From: Dysgonomonas sp. HDW5A
GTDB lineage: Bacteria; Bacteroidota; Bacteroidia; Bacteroidales; Dysgonomonadaceae
Assembly (NCBI RefSeq): GCF_011299555.1
Contig: NZ_CP049857.1
Coordinates: 4,154,001-4,218,000 of the forward strand
Direction of reading: 5' to 3'
DNA: 64,000 nucleotides
This document shows positions 7,731-17,923 of this stretch, piece after piece (position 1 is the stretch's first letter; every line of letters begins with the position of its first letter). Position numbers and translations under genes: made by a program. Under the pieces are notes generated by a model that searched no databases, was not told where the DNA came from, and saw nothing but the letters and a program-made list of their open reading frames with translations.

Positions 7731-10490
7731 TTACTTATTTATTTTATCCAAGTAAGCGGTTGGGCTTTCATCATAAAACTCCTTAAAACATTTTGTAAAA
7801 TATGAAGGTGACGAGAACCCAGCTTCGTAGGCAACCTCCGAAATTGTTTTACTCTTAGTATTCAATAAATGCTTAGCATATTTCAGACGAATAATCCTTA
7901 TTAATTCATTAGGCGAATAATTGGTAAGCGACTTTATTTTTCGATATAATTGAGATTTAGATAATCCGATACTTTTCGCTACATCATCGAGATTCAACTC
8001 CGAATCGGAAATATGAGATTCTACATAACTTCTAAAGCTATCTATAAAACTCTGTTCACTTTCAGCCAAAGTCGTTTTCTTCGTGTCATTGACCAAGCTG
8101 TGTCCAAAAGCTTCTTTTATCTTTTGCCTGTTTTCGATTAGTTTTCTAACCCTTATATTTAGCAAATTAGCATTGAAAGGCTTCGGTATATAAGCATCGG
8201 CACCACTTTCGAAACCTATTACTTTCTGCTCATCGAGCGAGCAAGCTGTCAACAAGATTACCGGTATATGGCTGGTTGAAATATTTTCTTTTAAGTAATG
8301 ACATACTTCAAATCCATCTTTTTGGGGCATCATTACATCACTGATTATTAGATCGGGAATATATTTCTTAGCCTTTTTAAGTCCGTCTTCGCCATCCTCA
8401 GCTTCTATTACAGTATACTCGTGATTGAGAATATGATGCATAAAGCTTCGCATATCTGCATTATCTTCGATAATAAGTACAAGCGGCTTATCTCCTTGCA
8501 AATTACTTTCAGGCAAAATTTCGTCCTCTATAACTACGGAGTCTAATTCTAATCGGGCTTGAGTATAACCCTTTTCATAGGCAGTTGATTTATCCGATCC
8601 GTTATCTTCCTGATTGAATGGCAGCAAGACATAAAATGTAGTGCCTTCCTCCTGCTTGCTTTCAACGTATATCTTACCCCGATGAATATCGACCAAAGTA
8701 CTTGTCAGAGCAAGCCCGATTCCTGTACTACCGTCACGAGAATCTATTTTATAGAAACGATCGAATATATTCTGTCGTTCGTCTTGGGGAATAAACGAGC
8801 CGCTATTAAAAACCGATAGTTTTGCATATTCAGTATCTTCAATAACCTCTTTCCTTAAATTTATATTTATTATACCTTCCTTATTCACATGCTTTAGTGC
8901 ATTTGATAAGAGATTGAAATAAATTTTCTCGACCTTTTCTTTATCAAACCACATCTGAAATTCCGAACTTTCTGTCTCGACAGATAAGGTAATTTGCTTT
9001 CTCTTTATGGAATCATAAAACAAAGGGGTAAGATCTTCCAGAAAAGTCTTTAAATCGTTGTTGGAAAAGTGGGTTTTCATCTTCCCATTTTCATAACTTC
9101 TGAATTCTATTATTTCAGAAATAAGATGTAATAGACGATTACTGTTACGTTTGACTAATGTTAGCAACTCTCTTTGTTCTGCGGTCAATTTATCCTCAGC
9201 AAGCAAAGCTTCTACAGGACCCAGAATAAGAGACAAAGGTGTTTTGAATTCGTGCGAAATATTGGTAAAGAATACTAATTTGGCGTGAGTAGCTTCTTCC
9301 AATTGTTTGGATAAAGAGATCAGTTGTTCTTTTTGTTCGGTAAGAATTTCGGCCTGACGTTTTATTTCTTCATTTTGTCGTTCCAATTGTGTATTGGCTC
9401 GGCTTTTGGCTTTATAAGCCTTATAGGCTAGAAATAGTAATAAGGTAATCAGACATAAAGCAATCAACGAAATATAAAAAAGAGTCCGCTGATTGGAATA
9501 TTGCAACAGGCTTTTATCTAAAAGACTATTCATTTTATCAAACTTATGTTGATGCTCGAATATCTGATTGGTTTGTAATTGCAATACACGCACATTGCTC
9601 TTATCTACAACTGCCGTGTAAAGGATATTCTCTTTATCGAAAGACTCTTTGTTTAAAATACGGCTGGCAATATCAATGACCTTATCGCCTCCTGTCGGAT
9701 AAATAAAAGAAGCATCGATCAATCCCTTTTGGATACTTTCGATGCCCCCACCCTCGCCGGGAAGTGCATCGATACCAACAATAAAGGGAGATTTTCCACT
9801 ATATTTCATTGCTGCATTATGTACACCGAGAGCCATAGGGTCGTTCATCGCAAAAACCAGATCAACAGATTCATGATTCTTAAAAACTTCTTCCATCTGT
9901 TGTTCTGCAACATTTTTCAGAAAGTCACCCCGTTTTTCGGCTATGATCTTTATATTGGGATACTTGCCTATAGCATCCATAAAACCTCTATAACGCTCGT
10001 CATCGGCTGTAGAACCTTTCCAGCCTCTCATTATAACAACATTTCCTTTTTCTTTGAGAACATCGGAAACATATAAACCAAGCTCGTAGGCCAGCTGATA
10101 ATTATCGGCACCTACATAGGCTGTATAATCATCAGTATCTATTTTCCGGTCTAAAAGAATAACAGGAATACCCGATCTGTAAGCTTTCTGTATAATGGGA
10201 GTAATAGCAGTAGACTCATTAGGTGAAACAATAAGAAGATCTACGCCTGCATCAATAAAAGATTCGATATCTTTTATCTGTTGCCGGGTATCGTCTTTTA
10301 CGGTTTTTATGTTGACTTGCATATTCTGAAAAAAAGAAGCTTCTCTCAGAATCTCTCCATTAACTGTTTCTCTCCAGAGGTCGTCGCTGCATTGAGAAAC
10401 TCCAACCACATATTCCGACTTTTTATCCAATCGGCATGCAGTTTGCAAAATGGAAAGCAGAATACAAAAGATAATTATGCTGTTTCTCAT
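7731..10490 (-). CDS. Hybrid two-component sensor of the fructan PUL
   Basis: A 919-residue one-protein sensor/regulator of the type that controls fructan use in B. thetaiotaomicron (BT1754, which binds fructose). Domain order: N-terminal signal sequence, a periplasmic LacI/ribose-binding-like sugar domain (about 25-320; KKSEYVVGVSQCSDDLW start), one membrane helix (about 338-357), a coiled linker, a HisKA domain with phospho-acceptor H413 in NISHEFKTPLS, a HATPase domain, a receiver domain with phospho-acceptor D718 in ISDVMMP, and an AraC-type DNA-binding domain at the C-terminus (about 820-919). It is the last gene of the locus on the minus strand but has its own promoter. By analogy it senses fructose released in the periplasm and activates the susC-led operon. 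Confidence 0.92.
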   Translation of the reverse strand: MRNSIIIFCILLSILQTACRLDKKSEYVVGVSQCSDDLWRETVNGEILREASFFQNMQVNIKTVKDDTRQQIKDIESFIDAGVDLLIVSPNESTAITPIIQKAYRSGIPVILLDRKIDTDDYTAYVGADNYQLAYELGLYVSDVLKEKGNVVIMRGWKGSTADDERYRGFMDAIGKYPNIKIIAEKRGDFLKNVAEQQMEEVFKNHESVDLVFAMNDPMALGVHNAAMKYSGKSPFIVGIDALPGEGGGIESIQKGLIDASFIYPTGGDKVIDIASRILNKESFDKENILYTAVVDKSNVRVLQLQTNQIFEHQHKFDKMNSLLDKSLLQYSNQRTLFYISLIALCLITLLLFLAYKAYKAKSRANTQLERQNEEIKRQAEILTEQKEQLISLSKQLEEATHAKLVFFTNISHEFKTPLSLILGPVEALLAEDKLTAEQRELLTLVKRNSNRLLHLISEIIEFRSYENGKMKTHFSNNDLKTFLEDLTPLFYDSIKRKQITLSVETESSEFQMWFDKEKVEKIYFNLLSNALKHVNKEGIININLRKEVIEDTEYAKLSVFNSGSFIPQDERQNIFDRFYKIDSRDGSTGIGLALTSTLVDIHRGKIYVESKQEEGTTFYVLLPFNQEDNGSDKSTAYEKGYTQARLELDSVVIEDEILPESNLQGDKPLVLIIEDNADMRSFMHHILNHEYTVIEAEDGEDGLKKAKKYIPDLIISDVMMPQKDGFEVCHYLKENISTSHIPVILLTACSLDEQKVIGFESGADAYIPKPFNANLLNIRVRKLIENRQKIKEAFGHSLVNDTKKTTLAESEQSFIDSFRSYVESHISDSELNLDDVAKSIGLSKSQLYRKIKSLTNYSPNELIRIIRLKYAKHLLNTKSKTISEVAYEAGFSSPSYFTKCFKEFYDESPTAYLDKINK

Positions 10491-10515
10491 GGTCGGGGTA
10501 TTTCAGATAGAAGTA

Positions 10516-10544
10516 CAAAAGTAAGAAAAAGCACTACAACCCAA
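10516..10544 (-). promoter_or_regulatory. Promoter of the PUL sensor gene
   Basis: A -7 element TACTTTTG (10516-10523) is preceded after 18 bases by TTG (10542-10544), fitting the Bacteroidota consensus. It lies 26 bases before the sensor start and overlaps the terminator hairpin of the upstream fructokinase gene. Confidence 0.55.
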
Positions 10545-10562
10545 CATTGGCTATAGTGCTTT
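10524..10562 (-). terminator. Terminator after the fructokinase gene
   Basis: On the minus strand a 9-bp stem AAAGCACTA/TAGTGCTTT (10554-10562 with 10528-10536), with a long loop that can form an inner CCAA/TTGG pairing, runs into a T-rich tract. It starts 17 bases after the fructokinase stop. Confidence 0.7.
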
Positions 10563-10578
10563 AAAATATATAGAAAGG

Positions 10579-11460
10579 TTATTTTCTGAACAATTCCAAA
10601 TAAGAGTCCGCCAATTTAGGCATAGCGCCGTGTTGCAAGCAAACATAAGCCGATACCTCAACAGCCAGTTGATGTGCATCTTCGATACGTTCGCCATGCA
10701 GATAAGCTGCTACAAAGGCGGCTGTAAAAGAATCGCCTGCTCCGACCGTATCAGCCACATGCACTTTAGGGGTGGGCTGATAAGAAGTCTGACGGGGGGT
10801 AAATACAAAACTACCATCTGTTCCTTTTGTAAGCACCAGTATATCCAGCTTATAATCTTCGAGAAGCCTGCCGCAGATTTCCTGCTCATCACCTTTCCAT
10901 CCATAGAGATTAGCTACTTTGATAACTTCTTCGTCATTGATCTTCATCATATTCGACATCTCCAGAGATTCATGTATAATCTCTTTTGAATAAAAATTGA
11001 GACGCAGATTAATATCGAATATCTTCAGACTATCTTCGGGCATTGCAGCTATAAACTTACGGATTGTCTCACGAGATACACTGTTTCGTTGAGCCAAAGA
11101 ACCAAAACATACTGTTTGTGTGCTTTTTGCCAGATTCTCGGTGCGTGCAGTAAAGGGAATATTATCCCAGGCTACATTCTCACAAATTTCATATTGAGGA
11201 ACGCCTGCTTTATTTAATGTCACCTGAACAGTTCCTGTCGGATAATCGGTCTTCTCTAATAAATAATTCAATCCTTTTTCTTCGAGACTGGTTAGAATTT
11301 CTTTGCCTAACAGATCATCTCCAATTGCACTTACAGCATAGCCATTAAAGCCAAACTGCGAAGCATGATAAGCAAAGTTGGCAGGGGCACCCCCCAGAAC
11401 TTTTCTTTCGGGAAATACATCCCAAAGGATTTCGCCTAATCCTACTACTGTATTTTTCAT
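10579..11460 (-). CDS. Fructokinase, PfkB family
   Basis: A 293-residue cytoplasmic sugar kinase of the PfkB/ribokinase family, expected to phosphorylate fructose from fructan breakdown. The N-terminal substrate signature GGAPANFAYHASQ is present, and the ATP/anion-hole motif DTVGAGDSFTAAF, whose Asp is the catalytic base, lies near residue 240. Length is normal. Placement between the permease and the sensor matches the BT1757 position in the B. thetaiotaomicron levan locus. Another ketose or hexose substrate is possible but the context strongly favours fructose. Confidence 0.9.
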   Translation of the reverse strand: MKNTVVGLGEILWDVFPERKVLGGAPANFAYHASQFGFNGYAVSAIGDDLLGKEILTSLEEKGLNYLLEKTDYPTGTVQVTLNKAGVPQYEICENVAWDNIPFTARTENLAKSTQTVCFGSLAQRNSVSRETIRKFIAAMPEDSLKIFDINLRLNFYSKEIIHESLEMSNMMKINDEEVIKVANLYGWKGDEQEICGRLLEDYKLDILVLTKGTDGSFVFTPRQTSYQPTPKVHVADTVGAGDSFTAAFVAAYLHGERIEDAHQLAVEVSAYVCLQHGAMPKLADSYLELFRK

Positions 11461-11514
11461 GTTTTATTTTTATTTATTGTTATCTTTTTATTTACTGCAA
11501 ATCGCGAATAATAG

Positions 11515-11534
11515 GGCGAACACATAGGTTCGCC
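11515..11534 (-). other. Hairpin between permease and fructokinase genes
   Basis: A perfect 7-bp stem (GGCGAAC/GTTCGCC) with a 6-nt loop lies in the 80-base gap. No T-tract follows on the minus strand, so it is more likely an mRNA processing or stability element than a terminator. Confidence 0.4.
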
Positions 11535-11540
11535 TCTACC

Positions 11541-12695
11541 TTAGGCTTTTTCTTTCAATTTAAATGACATCAAAACCAAATAGAATATACCAACAGCTAA
11601 TATCAATAAAGCTCCTGTTTGTGAAGATAGTAAATCGGTCATTAATCCCATCAATAAAGGAAAAACAGTACCACCGAAAAGTCCCATAATCATAAGCCCC
11701 GATACTTCATTTTTCTTATCAGGCATATATAAAAGAGCCTGAGAAAGAATGATTGGGAATATATTCGAATTACCCAAACCGATAAGTGCTATACAAATAT
11801 AGATCATTGTGAGGTTATGGAACATAAATAATCCAATAATCGCCAAAACCATTAATGCAACACTCATCATAAAGAATTTCTTGGCAGAGAAACGAGCTAA
11901 GACAAAAGCACCTGTAAAACAACCAATCGTACGAAATAGAAAATAAACACTGGTTGCATAACCTGCTGCATCGAGAGTCATCCCCAAACGTTCCATTAAT
12001 ATCTTGGGAGCTGTAACGTTAGTACCGACATCTATTCCCACATGGCACATAATCCCGATGAAAGATAGGAGTATAACCTTATTTCCCAAGAGAGCAAAAC
12101 ATTGTGCAAAGGTCGAACTTTCGCCTTCCTCATCGGTTTCAGAGATGGATGTCATACTCAGCAGTAAAGTAGCTAATATGGCTATTACCATAAAGATAGG
12201 GAATAAAAATTTCCAGTCGCCTAACGATGCTGCCGCCCATGCTGCAATAATAGGAGCCATAAAAGAAGCTATTGCTTTTACAAACTGACCGAAAGTAAGT
12301 GTACTTGCCAACTTATCACCACTCACGATATTGGATAATAAGGGGTTTAGTGAAACCTGCATCAATGTATTTCCAATACCTAATAACGAGAACGAAACAA
12401 GCATAGAGGCATAAGAATAACTTACAAAAGGCAGCAATAAAGCCAACGATGTTACTGCTAAACTGATTATAACAGTTTTGCGTCTCCCGATTTTATTCAT
12501 CAGCATTCCTGTTGGAACCGAAAATATCAGGAACCAAAAGAATACCATCGACGGAAATATATTTGCTTCTGTTTCTGACAACGAGAAATCTGCTTTAACA
12601 TAGTTCGTGGCAATTCCGACCAGATCAACAAATCCCATGGCAAAGAATGCCAGCATAAGGGGGAGTAACTTGATATATATACTTTTTTCTTTCAT
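11541..12695 (-). CDS. MFS sugar permease (fructose importer)
   Basis: A 384-residue major facilitator protein with about twelve hydrophobic segments, predicted to carry fructose across the inner membrane. MFS loop signatures are visible, for example NKIGRRKTV after helix 2. It resembles the FucP/FGHS sugar-porter group found in Bacteroidota PULs and occupies the BT1758 position. The start lies one base from the stop of the upstream GH32 gene, so the two are surely co-transcribed. An 80-base gap to the fructokinase gene holds a hairpin (11515-11534). Confidence 0.85.
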   Translation of the reverse strand: MKEKSIYIKLLPLMLAFFAMGFVDLVGIATNYVKADFSLSETEANIFPSMVFFWFLIFSVPTGMLMNKIGRRKTVIISLAVTSLALLLPFVSYSYASMLVSFSLLGIGNTLMQVSLNPLLSNIVSGDKLASTLTFGQFVKAIASFMAPIIAAWAAASLGDWKFLFPIFMVIAILATLLLSMTSISETDEEGESSTFAQCFALLGNKVILLSFIGIMCHVGIDVGTNVTAPKILMERLGMTLDAAGYATSVYFLFRTIGCFTGAFVLARFSAKKFFMMSVALMVLAIIGLFMFHNLTMIYICIALIGLGNSNIFPIILSQALLYMPDKKNEVSGLMIMGLFGGTVFPLLMGLMTDLLSSQTGALLILAVGIFYLVLMSFKLKEKA

Positions 12696-12696
12696 C

Positions 12697-14895
12697 TTAT
12701 TTTAATTCATAGATGTTGATATTCTCTACTGTAACATTTCCTTCCGATTCAAAAACCAACGAATTATAAGGCTCTGACGGAAACATGGTATTTGTCTGTA
12801 CCAGCTCACCATCGTTTATAAACAATTCAGATGAAGCCTTATCAATAAGTAGTCTTATTTTATACGTATCTTTTTTCACCAAAGGAGCTTTTATTTCAGC
12901 AGATGCAAAATTTTTACTGAAATCGGACAATCCACTGTTGGATCTGTCTACAAGCAGTTTATCTTGTGCTAAATCGAAAGTAAATTTAAGATTTTCGCCT
13001 TTCTTATTGACTAATTTGAAATTGAAATTGGCAGTAGCTTTAATGGTCATTTCTATTTCATAAGCTCCCTGATTATCTTTCAATAATCGGTCAATTGTAT
13101 AAGTTTTATCCACAGTAAAATCTAATACTTTTTCTGTAGCTCTTCTCAATTCGGCAATTTCTTTTACCGGAGCATTGGCTACCACAAGATGCTTTCCATT
13201 ATTTGCAAGAGTCAATTCACGAGGAACCGTCATCGCATTACGGAAATTAACCGTAGGTACATGGTTGGTATAATCCCAATTACTCATCCATCCAATAAAT
13301 ACACGCCTGTTATCAGGAGCATCAGACCAAGTAACACCTGCATAATTATCGCGTCCATAATCCAACCAAAGAGGATATGGTAAATTATCTGCTTTAAAGG
13401 TTTTACCATCAAAATCTCCGATAAAATACTGTGTTGCACTGCCACCGTTAGGTCCTCCTGGATTAATACTTACAAATAATACCCATTTGGTTTGTCCGTT
13501 ATAGGTAAGCGGAAATAAATCAGGACATTCCCATACTCCGCCATGATCGCCTATGCCTTCGCCAAACTCACTTAGTTTACTCCATTCTTTCAGATTTTTC
13601 GATCCATAGAAAGTAATGGTCTGTGTAGTTGCCAATGACATTACCCATTGGTTTGTACCTTGATGCCAAAACACTTTTGGATCACGAAAATCAACAAAAT
13701 TAAGATCCGACAATACCGGATTTTTATCGTATTTAGTGAATGTACGCCCATTATCCAAACTATAAGCAATACTCTGTGTCTGAATACGTCCTGCCGATGT
13801 ATAAATAGCTACCATCGCATTTTTGCCGAATCCTGCCGTATTATTTTTATCAATCACAGCACTTCCCGAGAATATCGTACCCAATGAATCGGGAGCTATA
13901 GCCACAGGCAGATATTCCCATTTCTTCAGATCTTTACTAACTGTATGCCCCCAGTTCATATTTCCCCACATCGATCCATATGGATTGTGTTGAAAGTACA
14001 GATGGTATTCGCCATTGTGATACACCATTCCGTTAGGATCATTAGTCCATCCGTATTGAGGTGAAAAATGGTAAAGCGGACGGTATTTCTCATTATAATC
14101 GAAATCAAAAGTATCTGATTGCTTAATTTGAGAATATCCTATATCACTATTTTTTACATGAGCGAATAAGAGTGTTAACTCTTGCCCTTTATATTGTTCT
14201 ACATTTATAGGCGCCCAATAGTCGATCTTTGTTTGTGCAACACGTATACTCAAAAGAGGACTTACTGCTTTACCATCTTGTTCCAAATAAATTTGCGACT
14301 CGGGTCCTCTATCTTCAATAGGCACAAGCAGGTATTTTTTATCTATCTTGAACGATAGGCGATGGTCTACCATAATATTACTTTTAGGAGTGTTACTCAT
14401 TTCTATCTGGTCTACGAGAATATGTCCCCAACCACCTCTTTGGTTGTCGACAATCTTTATAACGGCTTTTTTCCCTTTATAGTTTTTCACATCCCATGTC
14501 ATCCAGAGTAATGATTCGGTTTCGACAATCGATCTGGATACGTATACACTTTTACCTTCGACCAATAATTCTATATAAGTATCGGCATGCATACCACCAC
14601 CTATCAGGTAATTGATATAATCGCGTTCGATAGTAAATTCAGGTGAGATAAGAGTACCTCGCGAATCGTCGCCACCGTGATAACTGTTTGCTAAACGCTT
14701 CCCTTCGAATCCTTTTACTTCCTGCTGTCCGGGAAGACTCCCTTCTGCGGGACTCGTACCGAAGGCCTCGCCCTCAACGGTCCAATTCTTATACGAATCG
14801 CTTTCAAAATCTTCAATTACAATATCAGATTTTGTTGAGCAACCGATTAAAGAAAGAAGCCCTAAACAAAAAATTGATTTAAAATATATTTTCAT
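12697..14895 (-). CDS. GH32 fructan hydrolase with N-terminal accessory domain
   Basis: A 732-residue lipoprotein (signal ending LSLIGC) that cleaves beta-fructosides. An N-terminal beta-sandwich-like region of about 240 residues (VIEDFESDSYKNWTVEGEAFG onward) precedes the five-bladed GH32 domain. There the nucleophile motif WTNDPNG, the FRDP motif and the acid/base motif WECPDLF are all present. A C-terminal beta-sandwich (about 590-730) completes the usual GH32 pair. The order and position match BT1759 of the levan locus, an exo-acting fructanase. It is the third-last metabolic gene of the susC-led operon. Whether it prefers levan, inulin or short oligosaccharides cannot be read from the sequence. 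Confidence 0.92.
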   Translation of the reverse strand: MKIYFKSIFCLGLLSLIGCSTKSDIVIEDFESDSYKNWTVEGEAFGTSPAEGSLPGQQEVKGFEGKRLANSYHGGDDSRGTLISPEFTIERDYINYLIGGGMHADTYIELLVEGKSVYVSRSIVETESLLWMTWDVKNYKGKKAVIKIVDNQRGGWGHILVDQIEMSNTPKSNIMVDHRLSFKIDKKYLLVPIEDRGPESQIYLEQDGKAVSPLLSIRVAQTKIDYWAPINVEQYKGQELTLLFAHVKNSDIGYSQIKQSDTFDFDYNEKYRPLYHFSPQYGWTNDPNGMVYHNGEYHLYFQHNPYGSMWGNMNWGHTVSKDLKKWEYLPVAIAPDSLGTIFSGSAVIDKNNTAGFGKNAMVAIYTSAGRIQTQSIAYSLDNGRTFTKYDKNPVLSDLNFVDFRDPKVFWHQGTNQWVMSLATTQTITFYGSKNLKEWSKLSEFGEGIGDHGGVWECPDLFPLTYNGQTKWVLFVSINPGGPNGGSATQYFIGDFDGKTFKADNLPYPLWLDYGRDNYAGVTWSDAPDNRRVFIGWMSNWDYTNHVPTVNFRNAMTVPRELTLANNGKHLVVANAPVKEIAELRRATEKVLDFTVDKTYTIDRLLKDNQGAYEIEMTIKATANFNFKLVNKKGENLKFTFDLAQDKLLVDRSNSGLSDFSKNFASAEIKAPLVKKDTYKIRLLIDKASSELFINDGELVQTNTMFPSEPYNSLVFESEGNVTVENINIYELK

Positions 14896-14921
14896 AATTT
14901 CTATGTATGTGTTCTACTGCC

Positions 14922-16445
14922 TTATTTTGATAAGTTGAGATTCGAGAATGTTACTTCTCCATTATCCGAGAATATACCCCATGGGTTCCTATTCATTTTA
15001 TATATACGGTTTGTAAATGCTGTTTGATGATTGACATACACTACACAAATCGAATTTTCGACCATGATGGTCACATCAAATTCTTTATTATCAGGAACAT
15101 TTAGTTTTACATTATCAATACGCAAAGGATCTTCGCCATAAACCCGTCTTTCTAATCTTAATTGATGCTTCTCCAAATCAAACACAACGGCATATACTTC
15201 TCTGCGATTGCCACACGAGCCGAATTCGAATCCAAAGCTATTGGATGTTGTAGCCTTTACTTTAGAAGATATTTTGTAAGTCCCCTCTTGTCTGTCAAAA
15301 ACTGAAACAGCTTGTTCGCTCGAAGCTTTCAATGTAAATGAATTAGATTCTATGTTAGTATTAACCGAACTAGTCCTATTTAAGTTCTGACTATTAATTA
15401 ATTTATCATTTAAACCATGAGGGAATGTTACTGTTATCGTTCCATCCGCATATTGAATAAGCTTGTGAGTAATTAAAGAGCCAGCCCAATCAAAGTTGGT
15501 ATAATCACTATGATTTTCTCTTGTGGGACACCATCCCGATATATAACGGTCTGTTCCATCCGCACCTGTTTTACCTGCATAAAATGCTATCCCATCCAAA
15601 GCACTGTTAGCAGGAATAGTCCATGCTCCTGTTGTACCTTTTCGGAATTGATAATGTACTTTACGATCATCAATATTCGAATAAATGAGGTATTGATAGT
15701 CACCCATTGTAAATACATCGGGACATTCGAGCATAAAAGTGTTCGGATCATCATAAAATGGTTCTATCAATTGCCAGTTTCTCAGATCGGTCGAGGTATA
15801 TTGAGCAATAACCGCCCGCCATGAACCTTTATAATCGGCACGTGTACTAATCAGCATTCTGAAAGTTCCCGAGGCTTGGTCTTTTATGATTAACGGATCG
15901 CGGAATTCGTTACGATCATAGCCATCTGATGCAGCCAGAAGGAAAGACGGATCTTTAGTCCACGTATTCAAATCGGTAGATGTAGCCAACATAATTTTCT
16001 CACGAGGATCAAGCTCTCCATTATGCCCTGTATAAAATGCATAATATACTCCGTTATGTTTAAATACACTTCCGGTTCCCAATGCACGATCTTGTTGCTC
16101 AACTGTTCCCGTAGGAATCATTTCTCCATTATCTGTAAATGATGAAAAATTATCTGTAGTTGCCTTATACCAAGGATGAAAAGTCGGCGAACCGTCTCTT
16201 GCATCGTGAAGATAGAAGATATGGAATTTTCCATTTTCATAAAAAGGCATAGGATCTCCCACCCACCCTTTTGCGGGTTTAAAAAATGCCGAATAGGTTG
16301 AATACAAATCATTCACATCGTAGCAAGTAGGAGCTCCGGCTTCTGCCGATCTGGGGTCGTTACTTACATAATCCATATTATTATTGCATCCTGTCAAACC
16401 AATGAGACATAAGGATATACTAAAAAAATGAGTTCTGATTTTCAT
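14922..16445 (-). CDS. GH32 levanase-like surface lipoprotein
   Basis: A 507-residue GH32 glycosidase with a lipoprotein signal (LIGLTGC). The catalytic triad motifs are present in the divergent form seen in endo-levanases of Bacteroides: WVGDPMPF with the nucleophile Asp, FRDP, and ECPDVF with the acid/base Glu. A C-terminal beta-sandwich follows. The gene holds the place of BT1760, the surface endo-levanase that gives the B. thetaiotaomicron locus its levan specificity. That suggests, but does not prove, that levan (beta-2,6 fructan) is the polymer here. It is separated by 26 bases from the next GH32 gene. Confidence 0.9.
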   Translation of the reverse strand: MKIRTHFFSISLCLIGLTGCNNNMDYVSNDPRSAEAGAPTCYDVNDLYSTYSAFFKPAKGWVGDPMPFYENGKFHIFYLHDARDGSPTFHPWYKATTDNFSSFTDNGEMIPTGTVEQQDRALGTGSVFKHNGVYYAFYTGHNGELDPREKIMLATSTDLNTWTKDPSFLLAASDGYDRNEFRDPLIIKDQASGTFRMLISTRADYKGSWRAVIAQYTSTDLRNWQLIEPFYDDPNTFMLECPDVFTMGDYQYLIYSNIDDRKVHYQFRKGTTGAWTIPANSALDGIAFYAGKTGADGTDRYISGWCPTRENHSDYTNFDWAGSLITHKLIQYADGTITVTFPHGLNDKLINSQNLNRTSSVNTNIESNSFTLKASSEQAVSVFDRQEGTYKISSKVKATTSNSFGFEFGSCGNRREVYAVVFDLEKHQLRLERRVYGEDPLRIDNVKLNVPDNKEFDVTIMVENSICVVYVNHQTAFTNRIYKMNRNPWGIFSDNGEVTFSNLNLSK

Positions 16446-16468
16446 GGTTTTATAAAATTTGAATGGTT

Positions 16469-16500
16469 AAGGTCACAGACCTATTTATTTACTTTACAGT
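16469..16500 (+). repeat. Dispersed hairpin element, copy 1
   Basis: AGGTC-ACA-GACCT (16470-16482) followed by an AT-rich tail ending in ACTTTACAG. It lies between the DUF4960 and GH32 genes, pointing against them. Confidence 0.7.
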
Positions 16501-16502
16501 AT

Positions 16503-17882
16503 TTACTTTAATAAATAGTTGAATATATTAGATGTCAGAGTTTCGATATTTCCTTTATAAGGATTTACTATAGAGCCGTCTTCGTTGTACCAATCATACG
16601 ATTCGACTCCGATACATATTGTAATTCCCGAAGTATTGACTTTTGGATATTCAAACATAACAGAACGTCCTTTCAATTGGTCGTCCCAATGGTAGCTGGC
16701 CAAATTGATTGCTCCATTCTTTGTAGTCCACAAAGGAATATTGTTCGCATAATCTCCCCATTCGAAATTCCAGATAGCATTGTGTCCTTTGGCTTTTACG
16801 CCTTTTCCTACTAAATATACCTTGTTGTTTACTCCTACAGGTTTCTGTAATCCGGCAAATATCGGGTGCGATTCGTTTCCGGTAAAACATAGTCCCCAAT
16901 CATCACCTACTACAAAAGCATCATTACCATCACCCCACATATTATTTACAGCTTTTCCGTCTTTAGCTATGCCCAATGTCGAAACATACTGCACAGCCCA
17001 TGAAGAGAAGAAAAAAGAACCACCATTTTGGTAATATGTCTTGAGACTTGTAACCACAGTCGGCTCCAAAGCTCCTGTTAGCAGGGCTTGTGTATTCCCA
17101 TCGGAATGCCACCATATCGCTGCAAAATTTGCTAAGTCTTTGCCATTCTTAATATCATTAAAAGAGACATATTCAAAATCGGGAACATTAGCAGCAAACC
17201 AATCGTAAGCAGCCTTTTCGTCCATATTTTCTATTGAAGAAGCATTGTTTGCCACACCTAAGAAAGCAATCGGTTTTATATCTACTTTTTCTACAGTTAT
17301 TATATAAGGGAACGTTTCATTCATATAAGACAGAGTGTAGGTTACAGGATTTGTAAAATCGACTGCCGTTCCCTGCGCAGGTGTTACAGTTGCTCCGCTG
17401 GTAATTACAAATTCGGGAGTTAACTTGGTTACGTCTTCCGACTTTGGATATCTTACATGAACGGTTCTCTTGTCATTATCAATCGTTCCTTTGTATTTTC
17501 CGATGCTGAAACTTAGTATTTCACCTTTGATATGAGAAGCCACCACCATATAATCTTTATACAGATTACCGTTTGTTACTCTGAACTTTGTTGCTTTCGA
17601 TAAATCCATCGCTTCATTGCCGGCAGGGTTTATAACTGCCCTATCCGATAATGTAATTTGCGGTGTTAACTTTGTCAGATCAGTTCCCAAAGGCAATAAT
17701 ATCTGTACTGTCCCATTCTCATCGTTAATAGTTCCGTCTGTCCCGTTTATGGAGAAAGATTCTATTCTTACTCCTCCCGACAAATCGAGATTTTGACGGT
17801 CATCATCGCTGCAAGCAATGAATCCCAAGCAAAAAATCAGGGAAAAGATAAAAGGCAATATTTTATTTATTCTTTTTTTCAT
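16503..17882 (-). CDS. Fructan-binding surface lipoprotein (DUF5018 repeats, DUF4960)
   Basis: A 459-residue lipoprotein whose signal ends FIAC and is followed by SDDD, an acidic patch typical of surface-exported Bacteroidota lipoproteins. Two DUF5018-like modules of about 85 residues (about 35-115 and 120-200) are followed by a DUF4960 domain (about 205-459, IKPIAFLGVANN start) with a Rossmann- or amidotransferase-like look. It occupies the BT1761 position between GH32 and susD in the levan locus, where the product is a surface glycan-binding protein. Its role is therefore inferred as fructan capture for the SusCD pair. No catalytic residues are obvious. Confidence 0.8.
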   Translation of the reverse strand: MKKRINKILPFIFSLIFCLGFIACSDDDRQNLDLSGGVRIESFSINGTDGTINDENGTVQILLPLGTDLTKLTPQITLSDRAVINPAGNEAMDLSKATKFRVTNGNLYKDYMVVASHIKGEILSFSIGKYKGTIDNDKRTVHVRYPKSEDVTKLTPEFVITSGATVTPAQGTAVDFTNPVTYTLSYMNETFPYIITVEKVDIKPIAFLGVANNASSIENMDEKAAYDWFAANVPDFEYVSFNDIKNGKDLANFAAIWWHSDGNTQALLTGALEPTVVTSLKTYYQNGGSFFFSSWAVQYVSTLGIAKDGKAVNNMWGDGNDAFVVGDDWGLCFTGNESHPIFAGLQKPVGVNNKVYLVGKGVKAKGHNAIWNFEWGDYANNIPLWTTKNGAINLASYHWDDQLKGRSVMFEYPKVNTSGITICIGVESYDWYNEDGSIVNPYKGNIETLTSNIFNYLLK

Positions 17883-17923
17883 TGTATCCTTATTTTTTAG
17901 TTTTCATGGCTATAATAGCCTTT

